Assembly (NCBI GenBank): GCA_000708835.1 | Contig: DF237343.1 | Span: forward strand, 1-64,000 | DNA from: Klebsormidium nitens | Lineage: Eukaryota; Streptophyta; Klebsormidiophyceae; Klebsormidiales; Klebsormidiaceae | Length of the DNA stretch: 64,000 nucleotides | Direction: 5' to 3' | In this document: in pieces, positions 23,734 to 36,416 of the stretch | Layout of the letters: each line of letters opens with the position of its first letter | How positions within the stretch are numbered: position 1 is the stretch's first letter | Translations under genes and position numbers: made by a program | The notes under the pieces: model-generated | Database searches by the model: none | Seen by the model: the letters and a program-made list of their open reading frames with translations, nothing else | Told to the model about the DNA's origin: nothing

Positions 23734-26574
23734 ATGGCAGAGAGTAGTGCAAACACCACCATGATGGGCGTCGCAGCTGCCGTAGTAGATGCGTGCGCTG
23801 TCGCTGAAGAAGAGGAAGGCACCTGCTATGACCCCTACCAAGCAAAAGTCCTCAGCATTGTATCAATCTTTGTCATTTTGGTAGCGAGCGCTATTGGCGT
23901 GTTCTTGCCGCTCTTTGGGAAGAAGTGCCTCAAGAGCTGCCAACCTGGGAGCTTCGTGTTCATTGTTGGTGAGCGACGTAGAGCAATTGCTGTGTTTCCT
24001 TCTCGGAAGTCATGAGTATTGAATGTCATGCAACTCTCTTAGATAGCGCCCTAGATAGAAAACATTCAAATGATGACTGGGGGGAGAAATTCGGGCGTGG
24101 ATCAGATCTGAGGGTATGCGTATTCCACCACTAAGTTTTGATCAAGATACAAGAGTCGCCTCCACACTGCCTAGTTGCTGCACGGAGTATAGCACCTCTG
24201 TAATGGTGACCGCTTCTGGGGTTTATGTCCATGACCCTTGTAAAGGTTATCGGACCCATGTACCCAGCATTCCTAAAGGCTTGATGACAAAATCAAATAG
24301 TCCAAAGTAGACGCAATCGGTTCTACTGTCCCAGCTTCGAATTAAATTGACTGGACCTTCTTCTCATACAGGAAAATGCTTCTCCTCCGGGATCGTCCTT
24401 GGGCTCGCCTTCACGCACGTCCTCTTTGACGCCGTTGAGAAGCTCCAAAGCGAGTGCCTAAGTGACACCTGGCACAAATTTCCGTGGGCCTTCTTCATTG
24501 CCGCCCTTGGAGTAGTTGGCAGCCTCGCACTTGAATTGTTAACCGTCAGTTTCCACGAACTGATCACCGGTAACGAGTCCCTAAACATTCTCGCCAAAGC
24601 GCACCACCATGAGGCGGGACAGTCCACGGAGAAGCAAGCAGCGGTGGTTAGCGCTGAGCCAACCGATGGCATCTTCGAACAGGTGGCAGTTGATGAGAGG
24701 GGGTGGACTAAAGAGGAGGCCGCCGCAGCAAAGGCGCTTCGGCGGAAACGAGTAATTGCTGAGGTGAGGTCTATTGTCTGCTTGCTTCATCCCATGACAC
24801 TTCCCTCACGACAGCTTGTTTGTGGGCACTTCACACAAACATCCTTGCTGTTTGCTTGCGGGGTTTGTTATCTGGTCACGTTGCTTCTTCACCCTTTGAT
24901 CTTGGTGGTAATTTTCTTGTATTGAGTCCGAAAGAGTTCTGCACACCAGGCTCTCAAGGCAAACGGAGTCTCTGCTAACGTTAGAGGCCAGGAAACTGCA
25001 TAACGTTGAAAGCCAAACTTTCCCAGGAATGGAACGATTTCCAATGTGAAGTCAAAGTTCCTACCAACGAAGCCCAAGGCTCATTTGTCTGTTTCTAATC
25101 TCCTTCCAACGGCCCACTTTAGAACCAAGGAAAGTCAGAATTAGCAGGTAGCTGCTAGCTTTGACACATTGACCAGAGGGACGGTCCCTTTTTGGGGGAC
25201 CCTGGGCACAAACCCTCGACCATGACCAAAGTCTTCTCAGAGTCTTCTCAATAGCAACCCTTAAGGCCAGTGCCGATCAAGCACCAGACAGCGGGACTTG
25301 TGAAAGGTCGCCCTTCCATTGAAGCTCCACCATGCCACATCCGTCTTGGTTCGACTTCCAAACCTACTAAATCGGCCACCCCTTGCGTTGACCAATCTCC
25401 GAACTTCTTCCTAAGTATCTCTGAAACCTCAAACCGTAGGATCTGCGATCCCCGAAGCTCTTGGAACGCAAGGTCTCCGACGCTCTAAAAACTTATGAAC
25501 CAAAGTCTTATACTGTCGGCACTCGTCTTTGACAGGTCCTCGAGATTGGCATCGTGACGCACTCAGTCCTTGTCGGGCTCGGCCAGGGAACTAGCACCAA
25601 CAAGTGCACCGTCACGACTCTACTGGTCGCCCTCATTTTCCACCAGATCTTCGAAGGGATTGCACTTGGCAGCTGCATCGTAGAGGCAGCGTACAGCCTT
25701 ACGACCACTCTGTTGTTCGGAGGGCTGTTCGCGATCACGACACCCTTTGGGATTGCTCTGGGGCTTGCGATCAGGTAGGCATGGAATCCCTTTTTGCATC
25801 CCTTTTGCGGCTTTCTGTAACCGTCCAACCGTTTGACTGCGAACTTTCTTTGGAAATGTAAAATGGAGTGCGACCAGCTTCCGAAGGTTTTGGTGAAGGC
25901 AGTCAGATTCGATCCAGCGCCCTACGTTGAAGGAAGTCAAGGGACCCTCTCACGTGGGATCTCCTTGCCAATCGTAAGAGAAGCAACTGCACAACTCTCT
26001 ATCTCTTCTTGCCGTACATAGAACAGGATTAGTCTGGCTTATGCAGTTGGTTAAGTTGATGTTCGCTCACCACACTCACCAGTGCTAACAGAACCGTACT
26101 CAGCAGTTGACCGTGGTCCATAAACAAGTTCTCCGAAAAGTCCAAAAAGTCTGCCTTTCATCAAACTGTTGTTAAGCTCTCACATCGAGTAAACTTGGAC
26201 GTACCAGACTTCCAACATTTGCACACGGGATGAGTTTCGTTGCCGTCTCAGTCCAAGGTCAGCAACCCCAACTCCAAGTAACACAACGTTCCATCTGCAT
26301 CTTCGTTCGTGCGCATCAGGGTGATCGGTCTCACCCAATGGCTCGCTTCGACTGCAGGTCCTCTTACAACGACCTGTCCGCTTCGTCCCTCATCACGGAA
26401 GGCATATTCAACTCGGTGACTGCCGGCATTTTGGTATACATGGCGACCGTGGACCTTATCGCCCACGACTTCTTTAGCGAGACCATGCTCAAGAGCCGAA
26501 AGACGCTCTGGTGCAGCTACGGCGCGCTTGTGGCGGGGCTTGGCTGCATGTCGGCAATCGCGTATTGGGCTTGA
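23734..26574 (+). CDS. ZIP-family metal ion transporter, 4 exons
   Basis: Predicted 360-residue ZIP (ZRT/IRT-like) transporter that moves divalent zinc or iron into the cytosol across the plasma or another membrane. Exons are 23734-23968, 24372-24763, 25536-25774 and 26358-26574, GT-AG with matching phases. TM1 is the SIFVILVASAIGVFLPLF segment. TM2-TM3 are in exon 2, followed by a variable loop with the AKAHHHEA histidine cluster expected between TM3 and TM4. TM4 carries HSVLVGLGQG and TM5 carries HQIFEGIALG, the conserved metal-path histidines and Glu. The protein ends a few residues after TM8, as usual. I chose the ATG at 23734; an in-frame ATG at 23560 would add 58 residues. Substrate specificity cannot be read from this. 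The nearby transferrin makes iron plausible. Confidence 0.9.
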
Positions 26575-27918
26575 TATGGCATGGCGTATGATGTCCATCT
26601 GCACGTACAGAGGGTCCGGCGGCACCTGGGGGAGCCGCTTTCCTCGTACTCAGATCTGGTTGTTTTGAGTCATTTAGAATCAAGGGTCTGTCCGACTCTG
26701 GGTCTGCAAGAACACGTAAATCATTATCCTCTTTTGAAAGTTAAGTATGGTATACATCAATGTCCAATTAACGTTGGCTACTTCAGTTGGTCGGGTCGAT
26801 GCTGGCATGCAAGCATTGTGAATCTTGGGCCTGACTACATACTACATATAGCCAACGAAGGCTTGTCGGAAGGCTCAACAAGAGTATAGTTCATTGTCAT
26901 GGTCCATGCTTTCCGAGCGCACACTATCAATCAAAGAGCTACTACCGTACTGTAAGACTGTGGATTTGAAGAGCGAAGAGTTGTACGTATATCATCAAAA
27001 TAAGACTTGATCGACCATGCAGCCTTACTCAATTAAAGTCACCTGCAGCTCCAAATTTTATTGAGTGAAGCGGGTGAGCGGGACGACGTAAGTATACGTC
27101 CTTGGCACGCACGACGCATGCAGACCAGGGCGGGCCCGTCACTGTGACACATGTGTGATTGAAAGATCCGGGGTCGACGCAACGCGTTGCACCGTTGCGG
27201 TGCACCGCCAGGGCGGCGCGCCTATCTAGCTCACTCGAATTATTGCAGCCGCGCCAGGATATATCGAGATCCGTTTCGTTGAGCTGTTTATAAAACAATC
27301 CGAATGATCGTTGTACATATCATATCAGTCCGCGGGCCGCGCTGCCATTTCCACCGGATGGCGGACGCTGCTATCGCACATGGCGGCTTCCCTATCGAAT
27401 TTCATTGTCAGTATCACATGTCATGATTGTGCAAGCATCTCTTAATGAGGCCAAACCACCCCAATCACCGGATGGTGGCGTCAGCAGATTCATAGTTGCC
27501 GTGAATTTTGATTGGCAGGGAACGCAGTCCCAAGATTGCGAGGCATTAATTCGAAGTAATGAAACCACGTACGTAATTCCTCAGGATCGAGGGGTCATTG
27601 TGCAAATGACCTGTGAAGGTTAACTGACGAACCACTTCCATACTATCTGCTGATCCGAGTCACCAAGTTTTGAGCCGCTTGTAACCGTTCATCTCTGTGT
27701 GCAGTCCACATAAGCAGCTCGCCAATCAAATTCCATCACTTGAGAACCAGGATGTGGCTTTTTCATTGATGCCAGCTAAGACTGGGCCTCTGCAAGCCAC
27801 GAGTCTATCTGCTCACTCAATCAGCGACTCAGTCAAGCGCGTGCAACTTCACAGTCATCAAAAACATCACGGCAGATCATCGCAAAATCAGGCTCTTGCC
27901 AACGGTCCTGACAACAAC
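26575..27918. other. Gene-free convergent region, ZIP / GBP
   Basis: No gene recognised. It contains the 3' flanks of the ZIP and GBP genes. Short open frames have no domain signature. Confidence 0.5.
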
Positions 27919-30900
27919 CTAGCCCCCGAGCCCCTTCTCTTGGTACAATTTCACCAGATCCTTTTTGCTAATGTTCTTGACCGCCAGAATCTCGGTGGCA
28001 TACCCCGCCGCCGTCAGCTCCATCTTCAGTTGGGCGACCGTCTTCTTGATGGGATCGCCCCCGCCCTTCGCGGCGACTGCGGCTGCCGGCGCGGGCCCTC
28101 CGGCTGCAGGTTACAAAAGCGACCGGTATGTCACAGTACAAGCGTATTATACTCCCCAAAAACGGGGAGGCCCGGTAGAAAACCTGGCAACGCTTGCTTA
28201 TTGCGAAACCAAATGCGAAAGGAGTCTCGTTCGCGTCTGGTTTGACTAGCGCACCTAGACCCCGCCCTAGCCGCTCTTAAACCGAGCCTTCCCTTTCCAG
28301 CTTTCGATGACAACCGGTTTCACACACTCTAAGACCGATTACCATTTTCGCTCCCCTCTGACGATACTCTGTAGCCGTGTCATTCAGCAGCGAAGCAGAT
28401 CACCCACCTGCTTCAGTGCGCGCGCGTTTTCGCGGCACTTCGGGGGTCTCCATGTCCACGTCCATTGGCCCCCCTCCTACAGCGGCCCCGTTCGCCTGCG
28501 CCTGCGCCGCCTCTCGCCCGTGACGCGCAATCCGCTCGTCCAAAACCTGCCGTTCAGCCGTCAAGGTCTGCGCGCAAGCGTGACAGGCAAGGATGAGCCT
28601 CGCTACGTCCTCCGCTTTAAAGAAACATTGCCTTGGCGATGTAGCTGCCCGGTATCGGTAACTAACAGAAGCTTCTCCGTCATATATTGCTTGTTCCAAG
28701 CACGGCAAGGGCAACAAACAGCGTCTGCTGATTACGAAATTTTGTCAGCATTGGAGCACATTCTGAAGATGGTCATCTGCTAGACATGAACCAGCTAAAA
28801 CGTCGTCATAAAATCGCGCACACCACGTGCAACAGTGTGGCAACAGAAGACGGCGAAGCAGCCCACCTTCATCCCCTTCCCTTCTTAAACATAATTCTGA
28901 TTAGATTGCTTACTCGTTGGGATGTGTATTTATTAGCAGAAATCTTCGGTCGACGTTGCTTGCGAAGATACTACAAAGCCTTCGGATTTGTCTCAAACGT
29001 ACGGGCTCCAGAATTCTTTCCCCTTCACGTCTTTCAATACCCCCTCGTTCCCCTCACCTGCACCTGCTGTTCGAGCGCGGCCCGCGCCTGCGTGGCGGCA
29101 CCCAGCCGGGCGTTCAGGTCGAGTTGCTCGGCTTCCCGCGCGCGCTGCTCCTCCTGCAGCCGCGCCACGTCCGCGCGCAGCCGCTGCGCTTCGAGTTCGA
29201 GGCGAGTGACACTGGCGCGTGAGTCCTGGATACGAAACGAGCTTGGTTGAGAATAAGGACACCTGTGAAACGAGCTTGGTTGAGAGTTGGGATGCCAGTG
29301 AATCAGGCTTGGTTAGGAGTGAGGATGCCTGCCGAGCAGCCTGCTAGGCAAAAGCACAGGCTAAATCATCTTGCATGAGACTCCAGGAAGTCGATACTGA
29401 TGCGGGCAAGGCCTGAATAGTGACCGAAGGTAGGTAGGAGTGACGAACGCGTCTTTGTCAAATCAGCGCTTGTCTAAAGCAATCATGGGAACACTTCGAC
29501 TTGAGTGAACCGAGCCTGAACCCGGAATCCAAGCACCAATACCTAGTCCTCTGGAACCACGAAACCGGGCACCCAAAACACTTAACCAAACTGCAAAGCT
29601 CTAGGGTTCCGAACAGTTCTTGCTCATTTCCCTTACCTCTGGCGTCGGTGCACTACGGTTCTAATTTTGACTTCGGGAGCAATCCAGAAACAAAATAACC
29701 AGGAGAAACCAGCACCGCAACCCCACTTCTTTTCAATCACAACTCCTGGTAACCAGTATTCCAAGACTCTAGCACCCCTGCGATCCCCACCTGCAGGTGT
29801 TGCTCCCCTTTCGCGACTTTGGCGGCCGTGCAGTTTTAACGATTCAAGATTCCAAAAGCACTACGTCATTACAATAGCAAGACCAGAGCCGGATAATATT
29901 ACAGAAACCCGATTTCAAGACCACGAACCCTGAAAAGCAGATGCCAATATTTTACCCTCCGCGGGCTCCGCACCTGCAGTTGTTGCTCCACTTCCGCGAC
30001 TCTGGCGGCCGTGCGTTGCACCCCCTGCCCCCGCGCCGCTAGCGCCTCCATGTCCTTCTTCATCTCCGACAAGCGCTGCGCGGAGGCCCGCTCGGCCGCC
30101 TCCGAAGCCGCCAACGAGTCCTGCGCAGTCAGCAGCAGAACGTGAGCTCTATGACTGTGACCCTTTCCTGTCGCCGTGCCCAAGGATCGCCGGACGCAGT
30201 CGAAGAGAAAACTGCGTTTCGGAAAAGCGAAGAACGCTAATGACGACGCTCAATCCCACGATCGGCGTTCATATGGACTGTTATAGAGGATTCAAACCTG
30301 GCGAGAAAGAAAAACGCCTAACCACTTACAACTTTTGCGGCGTTTTCAACCACGCGACATGCTGCCGTAGACACAACGCAATGTCGGAAATCGCTTTTCA
30401 GACCAAGACAGGAAGCAAAAGATAAGAAAGGGCCCCCGTTCAGCAGCCGACAGAAAACCAGCTTCTAAGGTCGTCCTTCGCAAAGAAAGAACCATAGGCC
30501 GCTTCCCCGCACCTGTGCGTCCTGCTTCTCCTGCACGAGCCGTGCCTTATCCCCCTCTAGCGCGCGGACCGTCTCCTCGAGCCGCGCAGCGTCGTCGCGC
30601 GCCCGCCGCAAGCCGCTCTCCGCGGCCGCGCGTGCGCCCTCCGCCTCCGCCTTTTCCGCCGCCAGTTGCGCTGCCCGCTGCCGCGCTTCGTCGAGCGCTT
30701 GCCCGCTAGACCGCTCGCGCGAGGCTAAACTGGTCTCCAGCCGCCGGACGTCGCCCTCTAACCCCTGGAGCACAAAGAAAGAACGCCAAGGAGTTCAGAA
30801 CTGATGGCGAGTCGCCCCGTGCTGAAGACAACTAGCGTTTGCACAAGTTGTTGCTACCGGCAGGGTGCGAATCTTGCATCCTTGAGCAACTCATGGAGTA

Positions 30901-33900
30901 GCCAGGTCTGGTTTTAACTCGTAACAGAAACGCCAAAAAGGCGATGGTCGGCAATGTGTGCAAAACTTGCACACGATGTTCATCCAAGATTATTCTGATC
31001 AGGCGTACAACCCGTGCTCGGCGCCGGTAAGGCAACCGTCAGAGTCAACCCCCTTCTCCTTTTCAAATATTTTCCCCTTCGTCAAATTTCTGTGAAAGCA
31101 CTAGGACGCGGGGTGCAGACTGCGGACATCGGAATGCGATTCGGGGAGCGGAGCAAGGAACGCTGACACTGGGAAGATGGATGCAGTGCTGACCTTGAGC
31201 TGCGCTGCCAGGCTGGCAACCTCTCCCTCCTTTTCCCGCAGCCGCGCGTTTGCACTTCGCAGCTCGCTCTCCTGCGTCACAAGCACGCAGAATTCAGGGT
31301 CCGCTTTGCTGGGAAGTCAAGGGCGAGCTTCGCGCCCCAGGCACAAGCATAAGACGTCCTTCTCGTGAGGCCGCGACAACAAGCTCCCCTCATGACAGGG
31401 TGCGATCAAGATAGATCAGGCTTCAGAAAGCGCCGCCTTGAGAGCGCGGGAAACGTACGGACTGGACGATTCCTCGGCAGCTTTTAAAATGGAAAGCCGG
31501 CATTCTCCTTGCGCCACACGCAATGAAAGCTTTTTTATTGTTCAAGCGCAGAAGAACTGAGAATATCTGAAAGTCAGGGCGTGCACTTTTGCATCTGATA
31601 AATGGTGAACCTTTGCTGGCTCGTGGTACGATAAACGGTGCCACAAGCAAACGAAGGGATGCGTGCGGTTCCAGAAGCGATTAACTGTTTATAGCGTCAT
31701 GACTGGGCCTCACGACCGCCGTACCTTCCCGGCCAGTGTCTGGTGGTGACCCGTCGCCTGGCGCTCCTCACGCTCGCGCGCCTCCTTGTGCGCGCGCTCC
31801 AGAGCCGCTGCAGCTCGGGCCTCCGCCTCGCGGCGCGCGCTCGCCTCAGCATCCCTAGACCAATAACTTTCGTTATCAAGCTAGCCAGCCGAGAAGATAA
31901 TTCCACGGCGTTCCGCGAAATTGAGCCGCTTAGAAGACAGGAAGACCCAAAAGCCCCCCGGGAGTGGTCCAGTGATGTCAAAAACCCGGGGAAATGACGA
32001 GGTCGAAATCTTGTAGAGTAGAAGGGCAGGAGCAGGGACCGTCGGCTGAGAACCCTAGCCGGCGATGACAAAGATAGCGGGCGGCACCACACCAAAGTTA
32101 TTTCAGGGTAAGATTGCTTGCTGCTCGTATACACGCGATCATGTGCAGGCCTCCTGTCCGGTAACTCTAGGCTCCCCCTGGAACCGCAGCCTTAGACGGA
32201 AAAGAGAAAGGTACATGAAACTTAGATTTCCCACCACTGCCTCCTCGCGTCTTCCGCCGTCCCGGCGTTCGCCGCCGCCTCCTTCTCCGCCGCGTCACGT
32301 GCTGACGTCACGCTCCGCAGCTGCGCCTCCAGTGCCTTGTATGCATCCGTTGCCGCGGCACGCTCTTGCTCGACCACCCGATGCAGAGGTCCTCGGGCCA
32401 AACTGCAATCGGACGAAACAGATTGGTCGTCGGCTGACGCAAGACGTTCAGACCGTCTCAGCCACGTTTAGACCAGTGGCCCGGCCGATCAACATATCAA
32501 CGTCGTCATCACTCAACGCCTTATGCGAGCTCGAGTGCAACCTACAACAAGCCCTAACAGCAGTTACTTCGTCAATGAACCATCTCACGAACGCATCTTT
32601 CCGAACGACCCGTCACAAATACGTCGACGCATTCCTTCCGCTGAAAGGTGCTTCTAGGGCTTTCCTTGCGACTGTCTGCACATTCATCACGAGAGTCGAC
32701 AGCCGTGAACCGTATGAATGCGCCAGCGTCGTTTTACTTTCCCACCATCGCTCACCTCTCCTGCAAATATGTCACCACCGCTTGCGCCTTCCCCGGCCCC
32801 GCCGCCGCCCGGTCGTACTCCTGCAGCGCTGCCGCCAGCGCTGCTACGACCTGCTCGAGCCGTGCCCCCGGCGCGCCCGCGGCCGCGGCAAGGCGCGCGT
32901 CGAGTGCGCTTATGGCGCGCGTGCACGCCAGCTCCGCTTCCACCAGAACACGCCCCCGGTACTCCTGGACGGAGGATTTGTTGAGAACATTAGAGTCGGA
33001 CGAGAGCAAAGGACTTGATCAAAACCAGGTCAAAGGATTTCGCTTAGATGCTTCTCGTTCGTGTGCAGACCAGCTACGCCTCCACCTGGACGCGCCCGGA
33101 CAAGAGAAAGGGTCCAAAAGATATTAGACTCGGACTTGAAGCAAAGGATTGGCTGTTCACTTGAAGCAAAGAAAGTTTGGCTTCTGGCTGAGGCTTCCAA
33201 CACCCTCTCACTTCGTCGAAGCGTTTGGTCGCGTGAAGCACGGTTCGTCAAAATTTCGATCGGATTTTCGAATGATATTGTCCGAACCTGTCAGAACGTG
33301 TCAACGTTGAATCTTTGCTAATTTTCAACCGGCGATACTGAATCCACCTTGAGGTCTCCTGAATAAAGGTCACCCAGTCTCGTCCAAAAAGTCAGGGTCT
33401 GCTCGATTGGATAGTCAAAACTGGAAACGAAGGCTAAACTCAGGCTTCCAAGGCTCATCTCACCTCAAACTGCTTCCCCAGCTCCGCCCTCAGCCTCGTC
33501 TCGAACGGTTGCCGCACCTCAGCGCTGCCCACGGCCTCCCTGGAGAATGCACCGAGCGCTGCGTCGACTGCGGCGCTGTGAGCGGCCGCCAGGGGTCCCT
33601 CCTCCGGGGGAGTGCTCCGGTCGAAAGAGGTAGAGTATGCGGCGAGCGCGGAGTCGTAGGCGCGCCGGCACTCCCCCTCGGCAACACTCTGCACACGGGG
33701 GGCGTCGACAACTTAGATGAAGCGGGATCAGGCAAACGGTGGGGTGCGTGACGGTCGGTGGTTCGAGGTGGCTCCATCCGTTGGGAGCCTTCAAGCGGAG
33801 GAGCTCCAACTCCTCAACATACTGCCGAGTATTATGTTCGTGGTTGAATGTGATTGATCCAGAGAATGCTCAAGCCAAACGTTTTACACTTGAAACTCAC

Positions 33901-36416
33901 GTACTCACACAAACTCTTGAATAATCCCCCCAAGCCAAGAAACCACAAATCCTAGAGAGTCAGCCAGTGAGAACATATTTGAGATCCAGAGATGCGTTGT
34001 GAACACACCTGCCATGCTGTCGCAATTGTGGGCACAGCCCCCTCGTTAATCGCCCCCACGAACGACTGCGCGAGCGCCGCCAGCATGGGCCCCGTCAGCA
34101 TGGCGCCCTCCATCTGCTTCGGCCGCGTCTTCTCGAAGATGAGTGACGTCAGCGCCTCCAGACCCGCCTGGAACTCGGGTCGAAGGACGCCCGGGGGAAG
34201 GGAGTCGAGGCGCTGCAGCTGCTGCTCGTCGTGCACGGGGCGCACGAGCGTGAAGCAGTCGCGGCGAGGAAAGAGTGCGCGGATGGACTCGCGGATCTGT
34301 GGAGAAGAAGAGTGATGCATCAATGGAAGAAGAAAGGTACCGGAATGAAGGGAGTCTGACAAGTTTAGAGTGAGAACAAACGCGAGCAGGTGCCGTGCGT
34401 GCAAGAAAGCGCGCAATTGCACGGTTGGATGTAGGACGGGGTGCAAGAGATGGAGTGTTTGGACAGAGAGAAAAAATAGCGGCAGGCACGAGCAGGCGAC
34501 AGACTGTGATTACATGTTGGCAAGAATTCGAAAGCACAACCTCGCACGAGCGGCCAACGTTCGTTCCTGTATGGCGGCAACTGTATGACTTCAAAGTTGG
34601 CACGCTACTCTTGATGAATTGTTCAAACATTCGTCGTCCAATTCAGAGCAACCCCGTCGATAAATGTGTTGGCTTTTTGAAACACCCAGTGCAAGATGTT
34701 CTGGGAACATGTTTAGCTTTATTTTGTGCCTTTCAACCTTTCTTTGAGCATCCTGACCAGGAAGCCCTGCACTGATGCTTCACTCTGAGCTGGGCCCATG
34801 ACCCAAACTTAAGCTAGGCTGGCTAAGTTTGCAATCTCCCCACATCGAACGTGAGCCAAATTCAGCCAGAAGATGGCTAGTGGACCCTCAAAGTTTGTTA
34901 AATTTGCCACTCCGAACCCCTGAAAAGGCCCACCTGGTTCTTTGCATGCACAGCCTTGCTGTTCCCTGGCGTCGGCTGCAGCGCACTCTCGAGGTAGTCG
35001 CGCGGCGTGATGGCTCGGCCATCTTCCGACAGGTCCAAGTAGAAGTCCCGCAGCAGCCACAGGAAGGAGGGGGAGAAGGGGCCAAGTTCTGCAGGATCGG
35101 CGTCCCCTCCTGCGGCCTTGACTCGGATGTGGTGCGTCATCTCCGTGACCAGCGAGAGGCGGTCCAGTGCGGCCTCATCGATACCGCCCATCTGGAAAAC
35201 AGTCGGCAAGCTCAGTTTACAAATTACGGGGGACGCACTCAAGTTTGAGAATCACCCTTGTGCATAAGAAGCTGCTCCCCAGCTGATTCCCAGTCGGTGC
35301 AAAGTTGGACGTGCGAAAAGAGTGAAGCGCCTACACATCGACCTGAACCATTCTGTGTTCCTCGTATCACTACTTCTTCCAATGTGCTTTTTGCGCCCCA
35401 ATAGTTCAAAATAAGTTCTCTGCCACCACTTCCAGATCAGATTCACCAGAACTCCGTGGTGAGTTCGAGCGTTTGACAAGTGTTTGACACGGCGTCTTGG
35501 CAACCACAACGACAGCATTTGAAGCGAAGGAACTGGCATCAGAAACCAAGAATGAAGAGCACATAGGGCATCAGGATGGGCTGCTGCCTGACCTGGTTGT
35601 AGACGAACATTGATGAGAGCAGCACCGCCAGGCTGAAGATCTGCACGCTGTATGTCCCCGTCTGGTCATATGCATCAATGCCCTCGCTGTCCAGCAGAAC
35701 AAGGTGGTACGTGCTCCCGTCCGCCGCAGTGCGTGCCACCGGCTGGCTCCACATCCACAGGCCCTTGGTGCATGGCCGGTGCGTAGGAGCAACGGCAAAG
35801 CCCGACGTGCGGCCCAGCAACTGGGGGGAACGGCGAAGAAGGAGGTCTGTTTTACTATACCACTGCAATAGCTCTCCTCAGAGTGGATTATCGATGACAT
35901 CTCAATGGGTGCTGCACCTTGTGCCCCACGATCTGAAGAAACGCCTCCGATCGGAATAATCCTCATCATGACAACCGCCACCATTTGCCAAAGAGTAGGA
36001 AGCTTTGCCAAATCCGTTTCAGCAAGCGGAGAACACAGAACGGTTGCGAGATAAAGCTTGTCACGAGGCAAAGCGTGTCTATTCGCTCAGGTGGGCGCCA
36101 ACTTGGCACCAGCATGATTCCAAGTATCATCTATTCTTCACCTCACCTGATTGAGGATGAATGATTTCCCCTGCCTCGCCCGCCCACAGACCGCCACCAC
36201 TCCCACCGGGCCCTTCACCGCTTGCAGCGCTCTGATGGCAGCAGGCTCCACCACGAACTTCCCGCTGTCGTCACAGTACAGCAGGCGCAGAGGCTGTGCG
36301 ACAGCAGGGGTTTGCGACGCCGGAGGCTGCTTGGCCTGCTTGCCTGGTGGCCGGTTGGGTGTCCCGGGCATCTTGCTAGGGGTGGACTGTTGCCCCCCGC
36401 GCCCCCAGCCAAACAT
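27919..36416 (-). CDS. Guanylate-binding protein, dynamin-like GTPase, 14 exons
   Basis: Predicted 921-residue GBP-type large GTPase. Exons: 36416-36147, 35820-35593, 35191-34934, 34296-34009, 33688-33464, 32964-32756, 32402-32235, 31854-31725, 31271-31194, 30764-30513, 30120-29974, 29225-29058, 28567-28408, 28103-27919; phases agree, only the 32235 donor is ambiguous (32238 also fits). The G domain has P-loop GRARQGKS (78-85), switch Thr in PCTKG (108), DSEG (134-137) and the LLRD guanine motif (about 212-215). A helical GBP-C region and then about 400 residues of Ala/Glu/Arg-rich coiled coil follow, with a basic stretch RKRAR and a C-terminal helical module (TVAQLKMELTAAGYATEI) as in plant GBPs. 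In animals GBPs act in cell-autonomous immunity; plant homologues are also linked to immunity and nuclear condensates. The function here is inferred from family only. Confidence 0.92.
29234..29332. repeat. 33-bp minisatellite, three units, in a GBP intron
   Basis: Three tandem 33-bp units start at 29234, 29267 and 29300. Units 1 and 2 share gaaacgagcttggttgaga; unit 3 is more diverged. They lie just upstream of exon 12, on the minus strand, ending within 10 bp of its acceptor. Confidence 0.85.
29785..29835 (-). pseudogene. Decayed copy of the 3' end of GBP exon 11
   Basis: This intronic segment repeats the end of exon 11 and its donor (29969-30015). Both contain cacctgcag, tgttgctcc, cgcgact and tggcggccgtgc in the same order and spacing, with scattered substitutions. 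It looks like a tandem exon duplication that decayed. The rest of the exon copy is not recognisable. Confidence 0.75.
33061..33155 (-). pseudogene. Decayed copy of the 5' part of GBP exon 6
   Basis: The segment resembles 32921-33020, which is the start of exon 6 plus its upstream intron. Shared blocks include ccagct.cgc.tccacc, cgccc, attaga.tcgga and gcaaagga. It lies in the intron just upstream of exon 6 on the coding strand, so it fits a partial tandem duplication. Confidence 0.7.
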
